A DNA stretch of 5,507 nucleotides, taken from positions 1-5,507 of the forward strand of contig JACNKY010000330.1 in assembly GCA_014381795.1 (NCBI GenBank). Reading direction: 5' to 3'. The notes beneath the pieces were generated by a model. The model made no database searches. It worked only from the letters and a program-made list of their open reading frames with translations, and was not told the origin of the DNA. The position numbers were made by a program, and so were the translations under genes. This DNA is from Pseudomonadota bacterium. Its GTDB lineage: Bacteria; SAR324; NAC60-12. Shown one piece after another: positions 1 through 5,507 of the stretch. The stretch's first letter is position 1, and each line of letters opens with the position of its first letter.

Positions 1-21
1 CCCATCCTCTCCCGACCACTA
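1..21 (-). other. In-frame amber codon with open continuation (WSGEDG) in the methyltransferase
   Basis: After TAG at 19-21, the same frame continues TGG TCG GGA GAG GAT GGG (W S G E D G) to the window edge with no further stop. Relatives have, after QMM-x-x-FL, a short variable acidic stretch of about this length before the conserved helix leading to GGHFFG. The continuation therefore keeps register with the family, as expected if TAG replaced one sense codon and no indel occurred. Six codons are too few to prove that coding continues. Confidence 0.5.
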
Positions 22-1248
22 ACTCTCTTCCATAAAAGCTGACATCATTTGCAGTAATTCAACATCAACTATCACTTTTTCAAAAGAAGCGCAAAGTCCG
101 CCTTCCAGCCAGCCTGCAGCATGTTTAACAAAATTGCAATGACTCTGTATCGTCGGCCAGAGTGACATCATCGATTCATAACCAGCCTGCGTATCGACCG
201 CATTGCAAGCATTCACATTGGAAGCACGATAAGGCAGTCCGTAACGCCGCGCTAATTGTCCGCCGATTAAAGTTGATTTGGCGAGTTCCGGAGTTCCAAA
301 AGCTGGTGCGCCGGATTTCATATCAACATTAGAGGTGAATCCTCCATAAATCACGGGAGCCCCCGGGGCAACCATTTGTGAGAAAGCCAGCGTGGCCAGT
401 GCTTCCGCGTTTTGCAGTGACAAAGCACCAGCCAGTGTGACAGGTGCCATTGCACCTGAAAGAGTAAAAGGGGTTACACAAACGCATTGTCCGTTGCGGA
501 TCATTTCAAGCATTCCCTGAATCATTACACCATCAAGCCTCAGCGGTGAAGAAGTATTGATAATCGAAATGAGACTGGGTTGCTTTTTGAGTTGCTCTCG
601 GGTGAGTCCAAGTCCGATGCAAAGCATATCAATGCTGTCCGCGACTCGCTGTTTTCCCAGAGAATATGCATGAAAGACTTTGTCTGTCATTGTCAAATGT
701 GTGAAAGCACAATCCAGATGCCTTGTATTTGCTGGCAAATCAATTGGTTCTACCGGATATCCTCCGGTCATGTGAATGACGTTAAAATGCTGTGCCAGAC
801 GGATTAAATTTTGATAATCCTTAAAATTTCCGGGACGTCTTCCATGGTCAAGATCGGAACAGTTTGGTGTACTAGCGACCATTGAATATAAAGTCCAATT
901 CTGGCCAACTTCCAGGTTATGTTGCGGATTTCTCGCGTGAAGTGTGAACTGTGAAGGTGCTTTTGCAATATATTCTTCAATCAATTCAGGAGAAAACTTA
1001 ACCATTTTCGTAGAGCGGTCGACCTCTGCACCATGTTCTTTGAGAATATCAAGAGCCTCATCGTCCAAAAAAGCGATGCCGAGTTCACCTAGAATGCGTA
1101 AACTGCCTTGATGCAGAGCTTCAATTTGGTCTGCACTCGCAATTTCAAAAGGTGAATACGGATTACGGGGTTGTTTCCAGGGCTGTTGCTGAATCCTTGC
1201 ATTTATTCTTGATTGTCCCCTTCCCCGACGTTTGTGTTCGCGTGGCAT
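19..1248 (-). CDS. MttB-superfamily (non-pyrrolysine type) corrinoid methyltransferase, ended early by TAG
   Basis: Members transfer a methyl group from a methylated amine (trimethylamine, glycine betaine, proline betaine, carnitine) to a corrinoid protein. Family features include an Arg/Lys-rich N-terminus (residues 3-19), NPYSPFEIASADQIEALH near 29-46, the SGAMAPVTLAGAL segment, GAPVIYGGFTSNVDMKSGAPAFGTPELAK, YGLPYRASNVNACNAVDTQA, and WLEGGLCASFEKVIVDVELLQMM near the end. The pyrrolysine site of true trimethylamine methyltransferases should fall near YRASNVNA (about residues 341-348), where this protein has ordinary residues, as in MtgB-type relatives. ATG at 1246-1248 is preferred over TTG at 1255-1257; neither has a clear Shine-Dalgarno. 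The frame stops at TAG (19-21) after 409 residues, whereas relatives have about 480-520, so the C-terminal segment with the usual GPGGHFFG stretch is missing. It is either a truncated gene, a sequence error or a readthrough case. The substrate is unknown; glycine betaine fits the neighbours. No corrinoid protein gene is in view. Confidence 0.9.
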   Translation of the reverse strand: MPREHKRRGRGQSRINARIQQQPWKQPRNPYSPFEIASADQIEALHQGSLRILGELGIAFLDDEALDILKEHGAEVDRSTKMVKFSPELIEEYIAKAPSQFTLHARNPQHNLEVGQNWTLYSMVASTPNCSDLDHGRRPGNFKDYQNLIRLAQHFNVIHMTGGYPVEPIDLPANTRHLDCAFTHLTMTDKVFHAYSLGKQRVADSIDMLCIGLGLTREQLKKQPSLISIINTSSPLRLDGVMIQGMLEMIRNGQCVCVTPFTLSGAMAPVTLAGALSLQNAEALATLAFSQMVAPGAPVIYGGFTSNVDMKSGAPAFGTPELAKSTLIGGQLARRYGLPYRASNVNACNAVDTQAGYESMMSLWPTIQSHCNFVKHAAGWLEGGLCASFEKVIVDVELLQMMSAFMEES

Positions 1249-1307
1249 AATTTGCAATTAAATGAAAGGTTTGAGTTTTATTGATAATAAAAAGACCAAT
1301 ATATTAA

Positions 1308-1320
1308 TGCTTGTCAAGCA
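1308..1320. promoter_or_regulatory. Perfect dyad containing a consensus -35 upstream of the methyltransferase
   Basis: TGCTTG and CAAGCA form a perfect 13-bp dyad with a one-base centre. On the minus strand its centre reads TTGACA (1312-1317), the sigma70 -35 consensus, about 65 bp before the methyltransferase ATG. The -10 is unclear: TTTTAT at 1287-1292 has 19-bp spacing and TATTAT at 1284-1289 has 22-bp spacing, both longer than optimal. AGCATG is repeated nearby at 1324-1329 and 1338-1343. A repressor or activator site overlapping a weak promoter is plausible and would give the methyltransferase its own control. Confidence 0.4.
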
Positions 1321-1349
1321 AGTAGCATGTTCAACTCAGCATGATATGA

Positions 1350-1382
1350 TTAGAGAACTGCTGTCGGTTGAGCAATCTCTAA
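1350..1382. terminator. Bulged hairpin after the oxygenase gene; no U-tract
   Basis: Arms TTAGAGA (1350-1356) and TCTCTAA (1376-1382) pair perfectly. Inside them TGCT (1359-1362) pairs with AGCA (1371-1374) around an 8-nt loop, with a small asymmetric bulge between the two stems. It lies about 75 bp after the oxygenase stop in the direction of transcription. Neither side has a run of U, so it is not a typical Rho-independent terminator. It may act in Rho-dependent ending, RNA processing or protection of the folD-oxygenase mRNA 3' end. The structure is seen directly; the role is inferred. Confidence 0.35.
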
Positions 1383-1457
1383 ACCAGCAAAAATTTTGAA
1401 AGAGCAGTGTGCTTGAATCACTTGAAATAATCCCGGTAAAATGGATTTGATGAAGTC

Positions 1458-2669
1458 CTAGTCCCCTGGAGGTACACGATGAATACCGCACATCCTGTCT
1501 GCCAGCCAGTTTTGATAACGATGCAGCGGTTCCTCGAACTGGTAACACATACGTCCTCCGGTGAAAGCTGTGTTGCTCAAGCCAGCTTGAACACGTTCTA
1601 CTATTCCCAAATCCTGAGTATTCACCATGTCCCAAAATGTCTTCAATTCCTTAAACATCGTGTCATGAGAGTCATTGTCCAATGTTTCAGGAGGTGTGAG
1701 CAGAAAAGTCCGTTCTCTGCTTTGGTTAGCACGAATAGGGTCTGTGATCATACAAAAAGCATGATTAGGTAAGATGGTGAAGGTGACATTAGGGAAAATA
1801 CAAATGTGATAAGCTGCTTTACGGTGTTCTTTGTCTAAACCTTCTACCGCAGGAAGATTAAGCCAGACAGAATCCACATCTCTTGAGACAGGAGTAGTCA
1901 GCATTCCGGTATACATGCCTGCTCCCTGACTACGGTGGTGATCTTCCATTCGGGAAACATTCGTGAGTTCTGGATGCACGAAAGGCAGGTGGTAATACTC
2001 CATGAAATTTTCTTCGATTAATTTGTAATTGGAGCCCACATCGTAATTCTTAACTCCGGAAATTTCCCAGTTTTCCAAACCATGCGACTGAAATTTTTCA
2101 GGTAAATCTCCTAGCCATTCCTCTAGTTCTGTAGGTTTAGAACTCAGGTTAACGAAAATCAAAAATCCCCAACTCTGAACTGTTACTGGTAAGAGCCCAT
2201 AATCTTTTTTGTCAAATCTGTTTACATCCTGTATATCAGAGGTTTTGGCTGAGGAAGGGGGGCTGTCGACGGATTTCTTATTTTGAAACATTGACGTTCC
2301 TAAACATTTTCCATCGAGTCCATACACCCATGCGTGATAAGGGCAACGGATGCTATTATTTTTACAGCTTTCCTCAAGCAACTTAGAACCCCGATGACGA
2401 CAGACATTATAAAAAGCTCCCAGCTTTCCCGTTTTGTCACGTATAATCAAAATCGAACGTCCGGCCACTTCCGTCACCAAGATGTCTCCTGGGTTGCTGA
2501 CTTGAGGTAAACAACCTGCTGCAACCCATCCATTGGCAAACGCCTTTTCCTGCTCCAGAGCAAAAAACTCTGGAGTTGTGTATGCAGCAGGAATTAAAGT
2601 TGATGCTTGATCAACCGGCAGGCGGCTTTGACTGTAAGTTTCCGCTTGAGTAAAAATGTTGCTTTGCAT
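1458..2669 (-). CDS. Rieske non-heme iron oxygenase, large subunit, quaternary-ammonium type (GbcA/CntA/stachydrine demethylase-like)
   Basis: Catalytic subunit of a two-component monooxygenase. Relatives remove a methyl group from glycine betaine or proline betaine as formaldehyde, or cleave carnitine. It has 403 residues, normal for the family. The N-terminal Rieske [2Fe-2S] motif is C90-R-H92, 16 residues, C109-P-Y-H112. The C-terminal domain has the mononuclear iron site E224-Y-Y-H227-L-P-F-V-H232 with Asp353 in NTQDLGIVERVQ as probable third ligand. Glu224 replaces the bridging Asp of classical ring-hydroxylating dioxygenases, a mark of the betaine/carnitine group. The ATG start is 27 bp after folD and has only a weak Shine-Dalgarno (GAAG), which suggests one transcript with folD. 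It ends RVPPGD then TAG, a normal C-terminus for this group; 35 more codons stay open to TAA at 1350. Neighbouring demethylation genes favour glycine betaine as substrate, but this is inference. The partner reductase (GbcB/CntB type) is not in the window. Confidence 0.93.
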   Translation of the reverse strand: MQSNIFTQAETYSQSRLPVDQASTLIPAAYTTPEFFALEQEKAFANGWVAAGCLPQVSNPGDILVTEVAGRSILIIRDKTGKLGAFYNVCRHRGSKLLEESCKNNSIRCPYHAWVYGLDGKCLGTSMFQNKKSVDSPPSSAKTSDIQDVNRFDKKDYGLLPVTVQSWGFLIFVNLSSKPTELEEWLGDLPEKFQSHGLENWEISGVKNYDVGSNYKLIEENFMEYYHLPFVHPELTNVSRMEDHHRSQGAGMYTGMLTTPVSRDVDSVWLNLPAVEGLDKEHRKAAYHICIFPNVTFTILPNHAFCMITDPIRANQSRERTFLLTPPETLDNDSHDTMFKELKTFWDMVNTQDLGIVERVQAGLSNTAFTGGRMCYQFEEPLHRYQNWLADRMCGIHRVPPGD

Positions 2670-2696
2670 TTCTGCTTCACTGAAATTACAAATTTA

Positions 2697-3602
2697 TTAA
2701 AATGTAGAGTCAACGGTGTTCTGAAATTGCGCTTCATAATGTGACTTCAGTCTTTGTGCGGCTGAAACAGAGTTGCGCATGAGGTAGGAAACTGTTACGG
2801 GGCCAACTCCTCCTGGAACAGGAGTGATCCAACCAGCCTTTGCGGAACATGAATCGAAATCGCTATCCCCGACTATTCTGCTTTTGCCCTGTTCATCTGT
2901 AACACGGTTAATACCGATATCTATCAAAGTTGCTCCGGATTTGAGCATATCCGCCGTGATGAGATTTGGTTTTCCAACTGCTACAAAAACCGCATCCGCA
3001 CGTCGAGAATGATCTGCCACATCTTTAGTCATATGATGACAGACTGTCACTGTGGCTCCTTCTGCCATCAACAGGAAAGCTATCGGTTTGCCGACAATTT
3101 CGGAGTGACCGATTACCACAACATCCAGCCCTTTCAAATCTTGTCCGGTACGCCTCAATAATTCTACTGAAGCCATGGCTGTGCATGGTCCAAGTTCCAG
3201 TTCATTGTAGACGATGTTTCCAATAGACGTAGGGTGCATTCCTTCCACGTCTTTGAGTGGATGAATGGCTTTCTGCAGAGTTTTAATGGGAATGCTTTCC
3301 GGAACAGGACGCTGTAAAAAGATGCCGGTAACTTTTGGATCCACGTTGAAATTGGCAATTGCTGCCTGTAGTTCATTGGCGGAAATATCATGCGGATATT
3401 CTTTTTCTTCAAAGATAATTCCAACTTGCTCAGCTTTCAGACGCTGATTCCTTATGTAAAGATCAACTGCGGGGTTTGTTCCAACTTTGATCGAAATCAG
3501 CTTCGGACACCAACCGCTTAATTTTAATTCTGAAACTTTTTCGGAAACATCATCAACAATGTCTTTGGCAATCTGCTTGCCGTCCAAGATGTTTGCACTC
3601 AT
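2697..3602 (-). CDS. folD: FolD-type methylene-THF dehydrogenase, probably lacking cyclohydrolase activity
   Basis: Cytosolic folate enzyme that oxidises 5,10-methylene-THF to methenyl-THF with NAD(P); normal members also hydrolyse it to 10-formyl-THF. With the start set by the Shine-Dalgarno it has 301 residues, close to the usual 280-300. Folate-binding domain: Tyr49 in DLYIRNQRLKAEQVGI, Gln97 in FLQRPVP, KDVEG at 117-121, and PCTA at 139-142 where PCTP is usual. NAD(P) domain: VVVIGHSEIVGKP at 161-173 and CHHMT at 188-192. The C-terminal signature PVPGGVGPVTV is at 261-271. The residue aligned with catalytic Lys (human MTHFD1 K56, E. coli K54) is Gln53, codon CAG. The folate-contacting Asp (human D125) is Glu120, the Ser before the tyrosine segment is Val46, and the NADP-phosphate Arg of many members is His166. 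It is probably a pathway-specific paralogue serving the neighbouring demethylases. The fold and the dehydrogenase half are secure; loss of cyclohydrolase is inferred. Confidence 0.93.
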   Translation of the reverse strand: MSANILDGKQIAKDIVDDVSEKVSELKLSGWCPKLISIKVGTNPAVDLYIRNQRLKAEQVGIIFEEKEYPHDISANELQAAIANFNVDPKVTGIFLQRPVPESIPIKTLQKAIHPLKDVEGMHPTSIGNIVYNELELGPCTAMASVELLRRTGQDLKGLDVVVIGHSEIVGKPIAFLLMAEGATVTVCHHMTKDVADHSRRADAVFVAVGKPNLITADMLKSGATLIDIGINRVTDEQGKSRIVGDSDFDSCSAKAGWITPVPGGVGPVTVSYLMRNSVSAAQRLKSHYEAQFQNTVDSTF

Positions 3603-3607
3603 TTTTT

Positions 3608-3616
3608 CCTCCTCCT
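3608..3616 (-). promoter_or_regulatory. Strong Shine-Dalgarno deciding the folD start
   Basis: On the minus strand AGGAGGAGG is followed by five A residues and then ATG (3600-3602). This is the strongest ribosome-binding site in the window and selects residue 14 of the longest open frame as the start. The ATG at 3639-3641 has no such site, and a protein starting there would read through the Shine-Dalgarno as EEE. Codons from 3602 onward begin with the family-like MSANILDGKQIA. Confidence 0.9.
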
Positions 3617-3651
3617 GTTTTATGGCCAAAAACGAGCCCATTTTCAGATTA

Positions 3652-3667
3652 TTAACTTTGTAGTTAA
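3652..3667. promoter_or_regulatory. 16-bp inverted repeat upstream of folD (candidate operator)
   Basis: TTAACT and AGTTAA are perfect 6-bp arms around a 4-bp centre (TTGT), lying about 50 bp upstream of the folD start at 3602. The stem is AT-rich and has no following U-tract in either direction, so an operator is more plausible than a terminator. A weak -10-like TAATAA overlaps it on the minus strand, with only a poor -35 (TTAGGA) about 16 bp upstream. No regulator is visible in the window. Confidence 0.3.
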
Positions 3668-3690
3668 ATGTCCTAAACGTGTGTCATTGC

Positions 3691-3780
3691 TTACGAAACG
3701 AGAAATCTTAATTTTGCGAGTTCATCATAGTTGTGTTCTGCATAAAATTCAACAAATTCAGCAAATGCTTTTTCAAACAC
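3691..3780 (-). CDS. Possible 29-codon small ORF or remnant between the dehydrogenase and folD
   Basis: A GTG at 3780 opens 29 sense codons ending in TAA at 3691-3693. The peptide begins FEKAFAEFVEFYAEHNYDEL, reads like an amphipathic helix, and ends KLRFLVS. No Shine-Dalgarno precedes the GTG, and an in-frame TAA lies only two codons upstream. In another frame, an ATG at 3800-3802 follows a GAGGA (3813-3817) 18 nt after the dehydrogenase stop, but that frame reaches TGA after nine codons. A one-base shift would join the two into a peptide of about 37 residues. I recognise no family. It may be a real small gene, a decayed gene or chance. Confidence 0.22.
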   Translation of the reverse strand: MFEKAFAEFVEFYAEHNYDELAKLRFLVS

Positions 3781-3819
3781 ATTGCATTATTTTGAAAGTC
3801 ATTACCGTTTTGTCCTCAA

Positions 3820-5507
3820 TTATGCTCGCATGATTCGTCCTTTTGGATCAAAAAGCGCTTCCTCCTGTAAAGTTGCGGAATAGCGTTGACCAAGAATTTC
3901 GATGGACCAACCGTGTTTTTCGTCCGCGATTTCTTGGGGAACATATCCCATGGCTACAGAAACTCCGGAATTATGGGCATACCCTCCTGAAGTTACCCAG
4001 CCTTTTACTTCGTCAGGTGCGTTTTTGTCAGGGTCGCTGTTAAACCAAATTGGTTCGTCACCAATTACATCAGCGTCATTTGCATCCACCACAAATGTAC
4101 GCAACCGTAGTTTAGTTCCAGCTATTCCAGCATCTGACTTTTCCTGAACTGCAGCGTTTTTACCAATGAAATCAGCTTCTTTGTCAAGCGCTACGAAACG
4201 TCCGAGTTCCGCTTCATACGGTCCGTAAATCGGACGGTATTCCCGCATCCAAGAACCGTAGTTTTTTTCGAGACGCAAGGCATTCAGAGCACGGAGACCG
4301 AATGAGCGGATTCCGAATTCTTCCCCTTCTTTCTGCAGAAGTTCCAGCACATAACGTTGAACATCTGCTTCCATCCACAACTCATATCCCAAATCTCCGG
4401 TGTAGCTCACTCGCCCCACCAGACAGGAAACATTGCCGATTTCCATTTTCCGGATGTGCATAAAAGGGATAGCTGTTTTGGAAACATCCTCATCGCTGAC
4501 TTTTGCCAGCAGTGCACGTGATTTAGGTCCGGCAATCGAAAGTCCGACAATTCCGGTGCCGTGCGGAATGACTTGAACATCAGCAGTTTCCGGAAGATGC
4601 TCAGTTAGGCTTTCTTCAAACCAGCGCAAATGATATTCTTCCGCGATTCCTGAACCGACAATGTAATATTCTTCGTCATCGATATTCGAAAGAGTAAAAT
4701 CTCCAATCAGCTTCCCGTTTTGGTTGAGCATCGGCGCAAGTGTCATGCGGCCAGGTTTCGGAATCCGGCAAGCCAGTATGTGATCCAGCCAATCGGCCGC
4801 ACCTGTGCCAACTACGGAATATTTCGCAAATCCGGAAATTTCAAGCAAGCCTACACCTTCACGCACGGTCTTAACTTCAGCCGCAACGTGTTCAAAATCG
4901 GTGGAACGCCTCCAAGAAAAATGATCCTCCACACCTTCAGGTGCAAACCAGAGTGGTACTTCCAAACCGTAAGACTCTCCCATTTGCGCACCTTCGGCCA
5001 GCATCTTATCGTAAATCGGGCTTGTCCGCAACGGCCTTCCTGCAGGAAGTTCTTCATTAGGAAAACGGATTGAAAAGCGGCGCGAATAATTTTCCTGTAC
5101 CTTGGCGTTAGTGTAGGGACGCGTAGCCCAGTCCCCAAAACGGCTGACGTCCATGCCAAAAACATCAAAGCCTGGATCACCGTCAATCATCCAGTTTGCG
5201 AGTGCCAAACCAACACCACCCCCTTGACTGAATCCGGCCATCACTGCACAGGCACACCAAAATCCCGGAAGCCCGCGAACTGGACCGATCAATGGATTTC
5301 CGTCCGGAGCGAAGGTGAAGGGGCCGTTAATGACTTTTTTAATGCCCGCATTTTCAAACGCCGGAAAATGCTTGAAGCCTATTTCAAGTGACGGAGCAAT
5401 ACGATCCAGATCCGGAGGCAATAAATCCTGTCCAAAATCCCATGGCGTTTCTTTGGGTGACCACGGTTTACACGCTTTTTCGTAGGTTCCCATCAGCATC
5501 CCCATTT
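3820..5507 (-). CDS. Dimethylglycine/sarcosine dehydrogenase-type FAD-GcvT protein (C-terminal part; 5' end outside window)
   Basis: Oxidative N-demethylase, probably of dimethylglycine or sarcosine, that passes the methyl carbon to tetrahydrofolate as 5,10-methylene-THF. About 561 residues are visible; the family usually has about 800-830, so the N-terminal FAD-binding Rossmann part lies beyond the window. The ATG at 5505 is internal, because it sits in the family segment GMLMGTYEKACKPWS. Numbering from it: residues 1-115 are the end of the DAO domain, with GPFTFAPDGNPLIGP at 61-75 and GFSQGGGVGLALANW at 91-105. Residues 116-170 are the FAO_M linker. Residues 175-435 are a GcvT folate domain, with GKLIGDF at 264-270 (Asp269 probably equals the catalytic Asp of GcvT/DMGO) and YTGDLGYELW at 368-377. 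Residues 455-550 are the GcvT C-terminal barrel. It ends naturally with GRIMRA and TAA. The downstream folD could use its methylene-THF product. Exact substrate is uncertain: dimethylglycine, sarcosine or another N-methyl amine would all fit. Confidence 0.92.
   Translation of the reverse strand, partial: MGMLMGTYEKACKPWSPKETPWDFGQDLLPPDLDRIAPSLEIGFKHFPAFENAGIKKVINGPFTFAPDGNPLIGPVRGLPGFWCACAVMAGFSQGGGVGLALANWMIDGDPGFDVFGMDVSRFGDWATRPYTNAKVQENYSRRFSIRFPNEELPAGRPLRTSPIYDKMLAEGAQMGESYGLEVPLWFAPEGVEDHFSWRRSTDFEHVAAEVKTVREGVGLLEISGFAKYSVVGTGAADWLDHILACRIPKPGRMTLAPMLNQNGKLIGDFTLSNIDDEEYYIVGSGIAEEYHLRWFEESLTEHLPETADVQVIPHGTGIVGLSIAGPKSRALLAKVSDEDVSKTAIPFMHIRKMEIGNVSCLVGRVSYTGDLGYELWMEADVQRYVLELLQKEGEEFGIRSFGLRALNALRLEKNYGSWMREYRPIYGPYEAELGRFVALDKEADFIGKNAAVQEKSDAGIAGTKLRLRTFVVDANDADVIGDEPIWFNSDPDKNAPDEVKGWVTSGGYAHNSGVSVAMGYVPQEIADEKHGWSIEILGQRYSATLQEEALFDPKGRIMRA

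Noticed and set aside
19..21. Canonical pyrrolysine codon of trimethylamine methyltransferase MttB
   Set aside because: The TAG lies about 65-70 residues C-terminal to the expected pyrrolysine site, which is occupied by normal residues, so this protein belongs with non-pyrrolysine MttB relatives.
580..807. Plus-strand open frame opposite the methyltransferase
   Set aside because: It is Cys- and Met-rich with no domain, and lies entirely antisense to a family-matching gene.
1261..1457. tRNA or other structured RNA gene in the methyltransferase-oxygenase gap
   Set aside because: I looked for a tRNA-like cloverleaf (including pylT) and for repeats. Only one bulged hairpin and short dyads are present.
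1336..1635. Minus-strand 99-codon frame overlapping the oxygenase 3' end and the gap
   Set aside because: Its first half is out of frame with the conserved oxygenase C-terminus, and its product is Ser/Cys-rich low-information sequence.
3603..3641. Longer folD N-terminus starting at ATG 3639-3641
   Set aside because: The extra 13 residues are unlike FolD N-termini and include the translated Shine-Dalgarno. The ATG at 3600-3602 has an ideal ribosome-binding site.
4720..5073. Plus-strand open frame of 117 codons opposite the dehydrogenase
   Set aside because: It lies wholly within the strongly supported FAD/GcvT gene on the other strand, and its protein has no recognisable family or domain pattern.
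4851..5186. Minus-strand open frame of 111 codons in another frame of the dehydrogenase
   Set aside because: It overlaps the conserved DAO, FAO_M and GcvT segments of the true frame and has odd composition, so it is a frame shadow.
1..5507. CRISPR array, insertion sequence or attachment site
   Set aside because: No regularly spaced repeats, transposase frame, terminal inverted repeats or target-site duplications were seen.

Overview
The window carries four protein genes, all on the minus strand, so they read from high to low coordinates. In transcription order they are a dimethylglycine/sarcosine dehydrogenase-type FAD-GcvT protein (cut by the window edge), a FolD-type methylene-THF dehydrogenase, a Rieske non-heme iron oxygenase of the quaternary-ammonium type, and an MttB-superfamily corrinoid methyltransferase. 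Together they suggest a locus for stripping methyl groups from N-methylated compounds such as glycine betaine and for handling the methyl carbon on tetrahydrofolate. Base composition is moderately AT-rich. This gene mix is common in aerobic, often marine, methylated-amine users (alphaproteobacteria and similar lineages), but the taxon cannot be fixed from this window.

Layout: 3820-5507 is the C-terminal 561 or so residues of the FAD/GcvT dehydrogenase. 3603-3819 is a 217-bp gap with a possible 29-codon small ORF and a 16-bp dyad. 2697-3602 is folD; a strong Shine-Dalgarno shows that it starts at 3602 and not at the longer ATG. 1458-2669 is the oxygenase, 27 bp after folD and probably cotranscribed with it. 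1258-1457 is a 200-bp gap with a bulged hairpin and, nearer the methyltransferase, a consensus -35 inside a perfect dyad. 19-1248 is the methyltransferase reading frame, which ends at an amber codon.

Proposed logic (inference): the oxygenase removes the first methyl of a betaine as formaldehyde. The FAD/GcvT protein removes the next methyl and captures it as 5,10-methylene-THF. FolD oxidises that carbon. The MttB-like protein would offer an oxygen-independent, corrinoid-linked route for the first demethylation. The oxygenase reductase, the corrinoid protein and a transporter are not in the window.

Two points stand out. First, the MttB-like gene stops at a TAG about 100 residues short of the usual family length. 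The codons after it stay open to the window edge and fit the family in register, but the TAG is not at the usual pyrrolysine site. Second, the FolD lacks the catalytic lysine of the family (Gln in its place) and has changes at other active-site positions, which predicts a dehydrogenase with little or no cyclohydrolase activity.
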